Source: DASPTB01 sp035623615 (GTDB lineage Bacteria > Actinomycetota > UBA4738). From it: a stretch of 9,898 nucleotides of DNA. Both the position numbers and the translations under genes were made by a program. The stretch is from the NCBI GenBank assembly GCA_035623615.1, contig DASPTB010000072.1, positions 1 to 9,898 on the forward strand, given 5' to 3'. Below the pieces are notes generated by a model. It had not been told where the DNA came from. It saw only the letters and a program-made list of their open reading frames with translations, and did no database searches. This document shows positions 1 through 6,776 of this stretch, in pieces (position 1 is the first letter of the stretch; each line of letters starts with the position of its first letter).

Positions 1-1647
1 GACCTCGTCGAGCGACAGGGTGTAGGACTCCGGGTCCACCTCGCGCTGGGCGAAAGCGCAGAACCGGCACCCCGTGTAGCAGACGTTGGTGAAGTTGATG
101 TTCCGGTTGACGACGTAGGTGACCTCGTCCCCCACCGCGTCTCGGCGGAGGTCGTCGGCGACGTTCGCCACCGCCTCCAGGGCCTCGCCCTCTGCCTGGA
201 ACAGGGCGAGCGCCTCGTCGTCCGAGATCGCGTCGGGCCGGCCGTCGGCCGCCGCCCGGAGCGCTGAGCGGACCTGCGCGTCGAGGCGTTCGGGGGCGCG
301 CCGTCTCGTCTCCCAGGCCCGCGTCGCCGCCGGGTAGTCGACGGCGCCGTACACGTCCTCGGCGTCGGCACGCAGCCCGGCGTTCGCGCCCTTGGCGAAC
401 GTCAGCGCGATCGTGCGCGGCTTCCACGCGACCTCAGGGTCCTGCCAAGGGACCGCCGCCGGCGCGCGGCCCTCCACGGCGAGCCCGTCGTCTCCGGCGA
501 GGAGCCGAACGGGTTCCTGCATCTTCCCCGACAGCCACGGATCGGGCCGCAGCGCGAACTCGGGGTAGACCGCGAGCCGCTCGCGAAGCAGATAGCCGCG
601 CTCGGCGGTGCGCCGGGCGAGGTCGGCGAGCCTCGGCCACGGCGCCTCGGGGTTCACATGGTCGATCGTCACCGGCGACACGCCGCCCCAGTCGTTGATG
701 CCGGCGTCGACGAGCCGCGGGTAGTCGGGGTCGGAGAGGTTCGGCGGCGCCTGGAGGTTCATCGCCCCGCCGAGCACCACCCGGGCAGTCGCGACGGCGG
801 CGAGGAATTCGTCCTGCCCGGGCTCGGGAGCGCGCTGCATGGCCGTTCCCGGCTTCGCGCGGAAGTTCTGGACGATGACCTCCTGCACGTGCCGGTACTT
901 CAGGTGCAACGAGCGGATCGCGAGCAGCGATTCGGCGCGCTCGCGAAGGGTCTCGCCGATCCCGACGAGGATCCCCGTCGTGAACGGGATCGCGAGACGG
1001 CCGGCGTCCTCGATCGTGCGGAGCCGCACCGCGGGGACCTTGTCGGGCGAGCCGAAGTGCGGGCCGCCCTTCTCGGACAGGCGCCCCGACGACGTCTCGA
1101 GCATGATGCCCATCGAGGCGCTCACGTGCTTCAGGCGCGCCATGTCCTCCCACGACATGACGCCGGGGTTCAGGTGCGGCAGGAGCCCGGTCTCCTCGAT
1201 GACGCGGATCGCGACCGCGCGCACGTACTCGAGGGTCGAGGCGAAACCCCGGGCCGACAGCCACTCGCGGGCGACCGGGTATCGGTCCTCGGGCCTGTCG
1301 CCGAGCGTGAACAGCGCCTCCTTGCATTGCTGCGCCTGCCCCGCCACCGCGATGGCGACGGCCTGCTCCGGCGTCAGAAAGGGAGCGTCGACCTTCGCCG
1401 GCGGCTTCGCGAACGTGCAGTAGTGACAGTGGTCGCGGCAGAGCATGGTGAGCGGAACGAAGACCTTGCGCGAGTACGTGATCGTCCGGCCGTGGCCGCG
1501 GTCCCGGAGGTCCGACGCGATCGAGAGCAGGTCGCCGAGTGCCTCGCCCCGTGCTCCCAGCAGCGCCTCGGCCTCGTCGACGGAGAGCGCCTTCCCGGAA
1601 CGGGCTCGCACGAGCGACCGGCGGAGTTGGTGGGTCGCGTCCGTCAT
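1..1647 (-). CDS. fbiC: FbiC, Fo synthase (CofG-CofH fusion), 3' part cut by window edge
   Basis: FbiC makes Fo (7,8-didemethyl-8-hydroxy-5-deazariboflavin), the chromophore of coenzyme F420, from tyrosine and 5-amino-6-ribitylaminouracil, using two radical-SAM halves in the cytosol. The frame is open from an ATG at 1647 to base 1, giving 549 codons with no stop. The CofG half comes first: its iron-sulfur cysteines are C70, C74 and C77 in CRDHCHYC, followed by the family stretches VQEVIVQNFRAK (254-265) and NDWGGVSPVTIDHVNP (318-333). After a linker the CofH half begins, with its own CX3CX2C at C523, C527 and C530. M. tuberculosis FbiC is 856 residues, so about 300 residues lie left of the window. 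The ATG is chosen because a -10 element sits 8 bases upstream. The gene is divergent from fbiA, whereas fbiC is unlinked to fbiAB in M. tuberculosis. The identification is firm. Confidence 0.95.
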   Translation of the reverse strand, partial: MTDATHQLRRSLVRARSGKALSVDEAEALLGARGEALGDLLSIASDLRDRGHGRTITYSRKVFVPLTMLCRDHCHYCTFAKPPAKVDAPFLTPEQAVAIAVAGQAQQCKEALFTLGDRPEDRYPVAREWLSARGFASTLEYVRAVAIRVIEETGLLPHLNPGVMSWEDMARLKHVSASMGIMLETSSGRLSEKGGPHFGSPDKVPAVRLRTIEDAGRLAIPFTTGILVGIGETLRERAESLLAIRSLHLKYRHVQEVIVQNFRAKPGTAMQRAPEPGQDEFLAAVATARVVLGGAMNLQAPPNLSDPDYPRLVDAGINDWGGVSPVTIDHVNPEAPWPRLADLARRTAERGYLLRERLAVYPEFALRPDPWLSGKMQEPVRLLAGDDGLAVEGRAPAAVPWQDPEVAWKPRTIALTFAKGANAGLRADAEDVYGAVDYPAATRAWETRRRAPERLDAQVRSALRAAADGRPDAISDDEALALFQAEGEALEAVANVADDLRRDAVGDEVTYVVNRNINFTNVCYTGCRFCAFAQREVDPESYTLSLDEV

Positions 1648-1655
1648 CGTCGGGC

Positions 1656-1684
1656 AATCTACGGCCGACCGCGATGAGCGACAA
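1656..1684 (-). promoter_or_regulatory. Predicted leaderless promoter of fbiC
   Basis: On the minus strand TTGTCG (1684-1679) and TAGATT (1661-1656) are separated by 17 bases. They match the TTGACA / TANNNT pattern of housekeeping actinobacterial promoters (4 of 6 bases in the -35, full TANNNT in the -10). Eight bases separate the -10 from the fbiC ATG, which puts the transcript start at or next to the A of ATG. No Shine-Dalgarno sequence is visible, in keeping with a leaderless mRNA. This is pattern matching only. Confidence 0.5.
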
Positions 1685-1696
1685 ACCGGTTAGGCT
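1684..1696 (+). promoter_or_regulatory. Predicted leaderless -10 of fbiA with abutting palindrome
   Basis: TAGGCT (1691-1696) fits TANNNT and ends 8 bases before the fbiA ATG at 1705, exactly mirroring the fbiC side of the gap. No good -35 is seen at 17-18 bases. The perfect 8-base palindrome AACCGGTT (1684-1691) shares its last T with the -10, so a repressor bound there could block this promoter. No Shine-Dalgarno precedes fbiA, again suggesting a leaderless transcript. Confidence 0.42.
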
Positions 1697-1704
1697 CGCC
1701 GCCG

Positions 1705-2661
1705 ATGACCAGGGTGGTCGCGCTCGCGGGGGGGATCGGCGCGGGGAAGTTTCTGCGCGGTCTTGCGCGGGTCGTCGATCCCGCGAACCTCACCGTCGTC
1801 GTCAACACGGGCGACGACATCACGATCTACGGGCTGCACGTCGCCCCCGACATCGACTCGGTCACGTATTGGCTCGGCGACGCGATGGACCGCGAGCGCG
1901 GCTGGGGCCGGCGCGACGAGACGTTCCGTGCCACCGAGGAGCTGCGCGCGTTCGGCGCCGAGGGGAGCTGGTTCGGACTCGGCGACCTCGACCTCGCGAC
2001 CCACCTGCACCGGACACAGCTCCTGCGCGCGGGCGCGACCTTGTCCGAGGCGACCGCGGCGATCGCGAAGCGGTTCGGAATCGAGGCCACGCTGCTGCCG
2101 ATGACCGACGACCCCGTCGAGACGTGGATCGCGGCCGTCGATGCGACCGACGGGGGCGGGTACGAGGCCCACTTCCAGGTCTACTGGGTCGCGAAGGGTG
2201 GCCGCGACGAGGTGAAACAAATCCTCGTCAAGGGGGCGGAGCGCGCACGCCCGGCCCCCGGTGTGCTCGAGTCGATCGCGGGCGCGGACGCGATCGTGTT
2301 CTGCCCGTCGAATCCCATCGTGTCCATCGGTCCGATCCTCGCGGTCCCCGGCATCCGCGACGCCGTCGCCGCTCGGCGCGCCGCCGCCGCCGGCGTGTCG
2401 CCGATCGTCGGCGGCGCGCCCGTCCGCGGCATGGCCGACAGGCTCATGCCCGCGGCCGGCGTCGAGGTGTCGGCCGCCGGTGCCGCAGCGTGCTATCCGG
2501 GCTTGCTCTCGGCGTGGGTGATCGACGAGGTGGATCGTCGGCTCGCCGAACGGATCGAAGCCACCGGCATGTCCGTCGCCGTCACCGACACGATCATGTC
2601 CGACGACGACGCGGCCGAGGCTCTCGCCCGAGTCGCGCTCGAGGCGGCGCTCGGGGCGTGA
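1705..2661 (+). CDS. fbiA: FbiA / CofD, transferase forming (dehydro-)F420-0
   Basis: This 318-residue protein transfers the activated three-carbon phospho-acid from a GDP donor onto Fo. In mycobacteria the donor derives from phosphoenolpyruvate and gives dehydro-F420-0; in archaea it derives from 2-phospholactate. Length and motifs are those of the CofD family: the glycine-rich GGIGAGKF near the N-terminus (9-16), NTGDD (34-38), GWGRRDETF (66-74), GLGDLDLATHLHRT (91-104) and FCPSNPIVSIGPI (199-211). The ATG at 1705 starts directly with the first beta strand (MTRVVALAGG) and lies 8 bases after a -10 element. The stop overlaps the fbiB start by four bases (GTGA), so the two genes are expected to be co-transcribed and translationally coupled. 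The sequence alone does not decide which donor is used; the fused FbiB next door favours the phosphoenolpyruvate route. Confidence 0.95.
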   Translation: MTRVVALAGGIGAGKFLRGLARVVDPANLTVVVNTGDDITIYGLHVAPDIDSVTYWLGDAMDRERGWGRRDETFRATEELRAFGAEGSWFGLGDLDLATHLHRTQLLRAGATLSEATAAIAKRFGIEATLLPMTDDPVETWIAAVDATDGGGYEAHFQVYWVAKGGRDEVKQILVKGAERARPAPGVLESIAGADAIVFCPSNPIVSIGPILAVPGIRDAVAARRAAAAGVSPIVGGAPVRGMADRLMPAAGVEVSAAGAAACYPGLLSAWVIDEVDRRLAERIEATGMSVAVTDTIMSDDDAAEALARVALEAALGA

Positions 2662-3959
2662 CGGTCGAGATCCTTTCCGTTCCGGGGCTGCCGGAGATCG
2701 CGCCCGGCGACGACCTCGCCGGCGCGATCCGCTCCGGCATCGAGCGGGCCGGCGTGGAGCTGCGCGACGGCGACATTCTCGCGGTCACGCAGAAGGTCGT
2801 CTCGAAGGCCGAGGGGCGGGTGGTGCCCGAGCCCTTGGGGGGACGCGCGGACGTCGTCGCCGCCCAGGCCGCTCGCGTCGTCGCCCGCCGCGACGACCTC
2901 GTGATCGCCGAGACACGGCACGGGTTCGTCTGCGCCAACGCCGGCGTCGACGCGTCCAACGTCGCCGAGGGATTCCTGACGCTCCTGCCCGAGGACCCCG
3001 ACGCGAGCGCGGCGCGCCTGCGTGCGTCGCTGTCGGCGAGCTTCGGCACCGACGTCGCGGTCGTGGTGACCGACACCTTCGGGCGCGCGTGGCGCCGCGG
3101 TCTCGTCAACGTCGCCATCGGGGCCGCCGGACTCCCGTCGCTCGTCGACCTCCGCGGCACCAAGGACGCGGGCGGCCGGGTGCTCGAGGCGACCGTGGTG
3201 GCCCTCGCCGACGAGGTGGCGGCCGCGAGCGGCCTGGTGATGGGCAAGGCCGACGGCGTGCCCGTGGCCGTCGTTCGCGGCGTCTCGGCTCCGGCTCCGC
3301 CCGTCCCCGCCGCCGAGCTCATCCGGCCACCCGAGGAGGACCTGTTCCGCGAGTCCCCCCTCCAGGCGATCCACGCACGTCGCTCGATCCGGCGTTTCGC
3401 CGGGGGCGAGATCCCGCGAGAGTCGCTGACGGCGGCGGTCGCGGCCGCCTGCACCGCCCCCGCGCCCCACCACACCCGGCCGTGGCTGTTCGTCATGGTC
3501 GAACTCGGGCCCCTGCGCAAGCGGCTGCTCGCGGCGATGGCCGCGGCATGGCGCCGGGACCTCGCGGGCGACGGCGCGGGCGACGACGTGATCGAGCGGC
3601 GCCTGGCGACATCGGACGGGCTCCTGGGCGGGGCGCCGGTGCTGTGCGTCCCATGCGTCCGGCTGCGCGGCGCGCACTCGTATCCGGACGCCGAGCGCGC
3701 GGACGCCGAACGGGAGATGTTCCTTCTCTCCGGCGGGGCCGCGATCCAGAGCCTGATGCTGGCGCTGCACGCACAGGGCCTCGCGTCGTGCTGGGTCTCC
3801 TCCACACTCTTCTGCAAAGAGGAAACGCGAGAGGCCCTCGGACTCGCGGACGAGTGGATCCCGCTGGGCTCGGTCGCGATCGGCAAGCCCGGCTCGGACG
3901 CCCCTCCATCGCGGCCACCGCTGGACGTTTCGGGGTTCGTTCGCCTCGGCGAGCCGTAG
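2658..3959 (+). CDS. fbiB: FbiB, F420:glutamate ligase fused to FMN-dependent dehydro-F420-0 reductase
   Basis: FbiB adds the gamma-linked glutamate tail to F420-0, and in mycobacteria its second domain reduces dehydro-F420-0 with FMNH2. The protein has 433 residues, close to the 448 of M. tuberculosis FbiB. Residues 1 to about 215 are CofE, with VTQKVVSKAEGRVV (43-56), HGFVCANAGVDASN (89-102) and DTFGRAWRRG (139-148). From about residue 231 follows a nitroreductase fold, recognisable by AIHARRSIRRF and the later GGAAIQSLMLALHAQGLASCW segment. The start is the GTG at 2658 inside the fbiA stop; it gives a protein beginning at the normal CofE first strand, with no upstream Shine-Dalgarno needed because of coupling. 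A longer reading of the same frame back to 1539 crosses fbiA out of frame and is not credible. The two-domain form is typical of Actinobacteria; archaeal CofE lacks the second domain. Confidence 0.95.
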   Translation: MTVEILSVPGLPEIAPGDDLAGAIRSGIERAGVELRDGDILAVTQKVVSKAEGRVVPEPLGGRADVVAAQAARVVARRDDLVIAETRHGFVCANAGVDASNVAEGFLTLLPEDPDASAARLRASLSASFGTDVAVVVTDTFGRAWRRGLVNVAIGAAGLPSLVDLRGTKDAGGRVLEATVVALADEVAAASGLVMGKADGVPVAVVRGVSAPAPPVPAAELIRPPEEDLFRESPLQAIHARRSIRRFAGGEIPRESLTAAVAAACTAPAPHHTRPWLFVMVELGPLRKRLLAAMAAAWRRDLAGDGAGDDVIERRLATSDGLLGGAPVLCVPCVRLRGAHSYPDAERADAEREMFLLSGGAAIQSLMLALHAQGLASCWVSSTLFCKEETREALGLADEWIPLGSVAIGKPGSDAPPSRPPLDVSGFVRLGEP

Positions 3960-3989
3960 CCTCCGCGCCGCCCGGGGCCGGAACGGAAA

Positions 3990-4018
3990 ACGGGGGGCAC
4001 CCGTCGGGCACCCCCCGT
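3990..4018 (+). terminator. Hairpin terminator after fbiB
   Basis: Thirty bases after the fbiB stop, the arms ACGGGGGG (3990-3997) and CCCCCCGT (4011-4018) pair over 8 bases. Inside, a CA/CA bulge is followed by CCC-GTC-GGG, extending the hairpin by three more pairs. No T-run follows on the plus strand, as in the U-less terminators common in GC-rich Actinobacteria. AAAA precedes the hairpin, so on the minus strand it is followed by TTTT and could also stop antisense transcripts entering fbiB. Confidence 0.6.
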
Positions 4019-4270
4019 CTCTGGTCCGCGGAACCCTTCCCCGTTGGAACCGCGAACGAAGGTGAGAGGCTACACCACCCCGTGGATGAAAAACCAGGCG
4101 AGGGCGGCCTCCCACACCCGCCCGGGCGGCATCGCCCCGAGGAGGCGGCCGGGCGCACGGTCAGCCGGCGACGCGTCGAGCGGCCCCGGGACGCGCACGG
4201 CGACGAACCGAGCCTGTAGAGTGCACCGACGCGGCGCCGGCATCTCCCGACGAGTCGCCGTTCGACATCG
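4019..4270. other. Non-coding stretch between fbiB and the membrane-protein gene
   Basis: With the hairpin, the gap between the fbiB stop and the next start is about 310 bases. I see no tRNA, riboswitch or repeat array. Short GC-rich inverted repeats are present around 4120-4150 but no convincing fold. On the minus strand an uninterrupted 57-codon frame runs from an ATG at 4243 to a TAG at 4070, ending in a hydrophobic tail (WEAALAWFFIHGVV). Its third codon positions are mostly G or C, but no ribosome site at proper spacing or promoter supports it, so it is not called a gene. Confidence 0.4.
4217..4222 (+). promoter_or_regulatory. Possible -10 element for the 4271 gene
   Basis: TAGAGT fits TANNNT and is preceded by TG without a spacer. 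A transcript starting about 7 bases later would have a leader of roughly 40 bases before the GTG at 4271. There is no convincing -35 and no clear Shine-Dalgarno sequence in that leader. Confidence 0.28.
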
Positions 4271-5023
4271 GTGAGCAATCGGAAGCGATCCTCTTCGCGA
4301 ACTCGAAGCCGTCCGTCCCGCAAGGGCCCGACACCGAAACGCGCGCCCGCCACCCGCGCCCCGGCGAAGCCGCCGCGGCGGTCGCGGGCGCGGCTCTACA
4401 TCTTCGGCACAACCCTGCTGGTGCTCGTCGGCGCCTGGCTGTACTTCCAGTACCACAAGACCCCGTCACCCACGACCGGCCCGATCTACATCCCGGCGGT
4501 CACGCTCCCCGATCCCTCGCAGCTGCCCGGCATGCGCACGAGCGAGCCCCCGTGGGACAACGGGATCCCCGGACTGCGTGCCCGTCTCGAGGCGCTGGGC
4601 TTCGCACCGCTGCTGAACGGCAGCGTGTCGCTCCACATCCACCAGCACATCGACGTGTACGTGGGCGGCCACAGGGTCACCGTGCCGGCGAACATCGGCA
4701 TCGACCCGAATGGGCAGTTCCTCTCTCCCCTGCACACGCACGACACCACCGGGATCATCCACGTCGAGTCCCCGACCCAGCGGCAGTTCGTCCTCGGGCA
4801 GTTCTTCGACGTCTGGGGCGTGCGCTTCACGCGGACGTGCCTGGGCGGAGCGTGCGACAACGGCGACGAGCGGCTGCGCGTCTTCGTGGACGGTCACGAG
4901 GCCACTGGCGACGTCCAGCGCCTCGCGCTGTTCGCCCACGAGGAGATCGTCGTGACGTTCGGGACCCAGTCGGAGCTTCCGTCGCCGATCCCCTCGTCCT
5001 ACGGGTTCCCGCCGCTGACCTGA
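4271..5023 (+). CDS. Single-pass membrane protein with histidine-rich extracytoplasmic domain, function unknown
   Basis: I recognise the family pattern but no established function. The 250-residue protein has three parts. Residues 1-41 form a very basic Arg/Lys/Pro/Ser tail, residues 42-59 a single membrane segment (IFGTTLLVLVGAWLYFQY), and residues about 65-250 an outer domain. By the positive-inside rule the tail is cytoplasmic and the rest outside. The outer domain carries LHIHQHID (H122, H124, H126), LHTHDTTGIIH (H155, H157, H164) and a late AHEEIVV (H223). A cysteine pair, C190 and C195 in CLGGAC, could form a disulfide. Clustered histidines on beta strands suggest a bound metal ion; that is inference. 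The GTG at 4271 is the first start codon after an in-frame TAG at 4217. The gene follows a terminator and converges with the next gene, so it is probably transcribed alone. Confidence 0.85.
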   Translation: MSNRKRSSSRTRSRPSRKGPTPKRAPATRAPAKPPRRSRARLYIFGTTLLVLVGAWLYFQYHKTPSPTTGPIYIPAVTLPDPSQLPGMRTSEPPWDNGIPGLRARLEALGFAPLLNGSVSLHIHQHIDVYVGGHRVTVPANIGIDPNGQFLSPLHTHDTTGIIHVESPTQRQFVLGQFFDVWGVRFTRTCLGGACDNGDERLRVFVDGHEATGDVQRLALFAHEEIVVTFGTQSELPSPIPSSYGFPPLT

Positions 5024-5039
5024 GCCCGCGCGGACGGCG

Positions 5040-6776
5040 CTACGGAGACACCGTGCAGGAGCCCCCCGAGACACACGAGATCGAGCCGTTCTGGTACGTC
5101 TGCGACTCAGTGTCGCCGCTCACCTGCACGTCGCTCGTCGGGAAGCCAAGTGATCCGACGGCGCCGCCCTGGTCGATGTATTCGTCCATCACCGGGCCGT
5201 GCGTCTCGTGCGCGCCCGTCGCGTCCGAGTCGTAGATCCGCCCCGACACGAAGTCGGCCCGGGTCCCCCCCGTGATCGCGGTCGGCGGATCGGTGGGCCA
5301 TCCGAGCACCGAGCCCACCCCACCGAGCGCGACGTACTCGTCGAGGATGTCCCCGGCGGCGAGGTACAGGGTGTTGCCGCGCAACGTGTCGGAGTAGATG
5401 TTCCCGTTGAGGAAGGTCTGGTATCGACCTTCCGAGGAGGAGACGGGAACCGCGGTCGGATATCCCGGCGAGCACTGGTCCGCATCGTAGACCGTGCGGA
5501 TCAGTCCTGTGATCTGCCGGTTCTGGTTGATCCACACGAGCGACGACTTGAGTCCCGCCGCGGTGCGGAACTCATAGCCGGTCAGGTTTGCGCTTCCCTT
5601 GGTCCCGACGACCGTGATGCTCGAGATACGACCGGATCCGAACCGCACGATGTTCGAGAAGCCCGTGACGCTTCCGATGTCGACGCCCTTGACCGACTTC
5701 ACGCCGGAGCCGATCGTGTCGCCCGACACGTTGGCCGCGGTCCAGGTGTTGTATTCACTCGTCCCCGGGTTGTAGTCGTAGGGGTCGCATCGGTCGGGCA
5801 GGTAGGCGAGTTGCGACCCACCGATTCCGTGTGGGTCGCTCTGCTCGTATCCGCCGTTCGAGGAGGAGTAGAAGGCGGCGATGGGATTCCCCCCCGACGA
5901 GACGACCTTCGAGGCGGTCGCGTCCGACGCCGACTTCCACCGGGCCCCGTCCGTTCCCGCGATGCGGTCGTAGCCGATGTAGGTCTGGTCGTAGACGCTG
6001 GCGTACAACGCGCAGTTGCATCCCGACCGGTGCTGGCCCGACGTGTCGGCGCGGTAGACGCCGTACGTGCGCGCGGCGACGGCCTGCGCATCGAGCGCCG
6101 CCATCGGCCAGCTGGCCGGGACCTCCGCGATGCCGTACACGTAGTTGTTCGTACCGACCGTGAGGATCAGACGACCGCGGTGGCAGGTCGATCCACACGG
6201 CTGGTAGATGTTGAACTCGAGGTAGCCCACGTTGTACCGGTGACCCGTTCCGGGCACCGACACGATCGTGTGGGTCTTCATGAAGACCGCGTACAGGTTG
6301 TTGCTCGGGCCTCCCCACCCGTGCCCGCCCGTGTAGTTCCCGTTCGCCTGTCGGAGCCAGTAATGGCCGTCGGCGTGGAACTGGATGATCCACGTCTTGT
6401 CCTTGGGGATGGTGGCGATGGTCTTGCCCGTCGACGGGTCGTTCAGCCTGAGGACGATCGGCCCGAACGTGGCACCGAGCGCGATGGCCGTCTTGTTCTG
6501 CAGCAGCCCGACGCGCAGCGTCGAGGGCGAGGACACCGTCGAGAGCGTTGTCCCCGGGTAGTAGGCGGAGAGGATCTGCGAGTAGGTCTTGCCGGCATTC
6601 GCCATGCCGTACGCGCCGTACTGGCTCATCCCGACACCGTGGCCCCAGCCCTGGCCGTAGAAGGTGAAGGTGGTCGCCGCGGACGCGGGCGGCGAGAGAA
6701 GCACGGCGGGCGCGACCGTCGCGGCCACGAGCGCCAGGGCGAGCGGCACCGATCGGATTCTCGTCACGTTTCTCAT
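5040..6776 (-). CDS. Secreted SpoIID/LytB-type cell-wall protein with LGFP repeats
   Basis: From the ATG at 6776 the product is 578 residues and starts with a clear signal peptide: Arg-rich, then a hydrophobic core, cleaved after ASA (33/34). GWGHGVGMSQYGA (43-55) follows at once. Next is the SpoIID core: NYVYGIAEVPASWP (211-224) with E218 as candidate catalytic acid, AQAVAARTYGVYR (230-242), YSSSNGGY (303-310), and a closing FRTAAGL segment near 403-409. LGFP repeats fill the C-terminus. SpoIID proteins are lytic transglycosylases acting on peptidoglycan, and LytB relatives modify wall hydrolases; LGFP repeats bind actinobacterial cell walls. Wall remodelling is therefore the likely job, not necessarily sporulation. 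An ATG 18 codons earlier would bury the signal peptide behind a charged stretch, so the later start is preferred. Eight cysteines are scattered through the mature part. Base composition is lower in G+C (about 62% in sampled lines) than in its neighbours. Confidence 0.9.
   Translation of the reverse strand: MRNVTRIRSVPLALALVAATVAPAVLLSPPASAATTFTFYGQGWGHGVGMSQYGAYGMANAGKTYSQILSAYYPGTTLSTVSSPSTLRVGLLQNKTAIALGATFGPIVLRLNDPSTGKTIATIPKDKTWIIQFHADGHYWLRQANGNYTGGHGWGGPSNNLYAVFMKTHTIVSVPGTGHRYNVGYLEFNIYQPCGSTCHRGRLILTVGTNNYVYGIAEVPASWPMAALDAQAVAARTYGVYRADTSGQHRSGCNCALYASVYDQTYIGYDRIAGTDGARWKSASDATASKVVSSGGNPIAAFYSSSNGGYEQSDPHGIGGSQLAYLPDRCDPYDYNPGTSEYNTWTAANVSGDTIGSGVKSVKGVDIGSVTGFSNIVRFGSGRISSITVVGTKGSANLTGYEFRTAAGLKSSLVWINQNRQITGLIRTVYDADQCSPGYPTAVPVSSSEGRYQTFLNGNIYSDTLRGNTLYLAAGDILDEYVALGGVGSVLGWPTDPPTAITGGTRADFVSGRIYDSDATGAHETHGPVMDEYIDQGGAVGSLGFPTSDVQVSGDTESQTYQNGSISCVSGGSCTVSP
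5127..5426 (-). repeat. Two tandem LGFP cell-wall-binding repeats within the SpoIID-type protein
   Basis: Two protein-level repeats of about 52-54 residues cover residues 451-550. Each has an aromatic-rich start (RYQTFLNGNIY, TRADFVSGRIY), then GDILDEYVALGG or GPVMDEYIDQGG, then LGWPTD (491-496) or LGFPTSD (543-549). A partial third unit (SQTYQNGSI) ends the protein. LGFP repeats are known from corynebacterial mycoloyltransferases as wall anchors. Confidence 0.75.

Noticed and set aside
658..1677. A 339-codon plus-strand frame antisense to fbiC
   Set aside because: Mirror frame of fbiC with no domain features and no start signals.
434..1684. A 416-codon minus-strand frame over fbiC
   Set aside because: It is a neighbouring frame of the real FbiC reading, which carries both radical-SAM cysteine motifs; this one is Arg/Gly/Pro-rich without motifs.
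1539..2657. Upstream extension of the fbiB frame to an 806-residue protein
   Set aside because: The extension begins inside fbiC on the other strand and reads fbiA out of frame as low-complexity Arg-rich sequence. fbiB begins naturally at the GTG at 2658.
4020..4110. tRNA-like ending on the minus strand (CCGCGGACCA)
   Set aside because: No matching 5' acceptor arm, no T-loop GGTTCGAA pattern and no anticodon stem could be found.
2493..4115. A 540-codon minus-strand frame antisense to fbiB
   Set aside because: Antisense to the well-supported fbiB and running through its terminator hairpin; composition is typical of a shadow frame.
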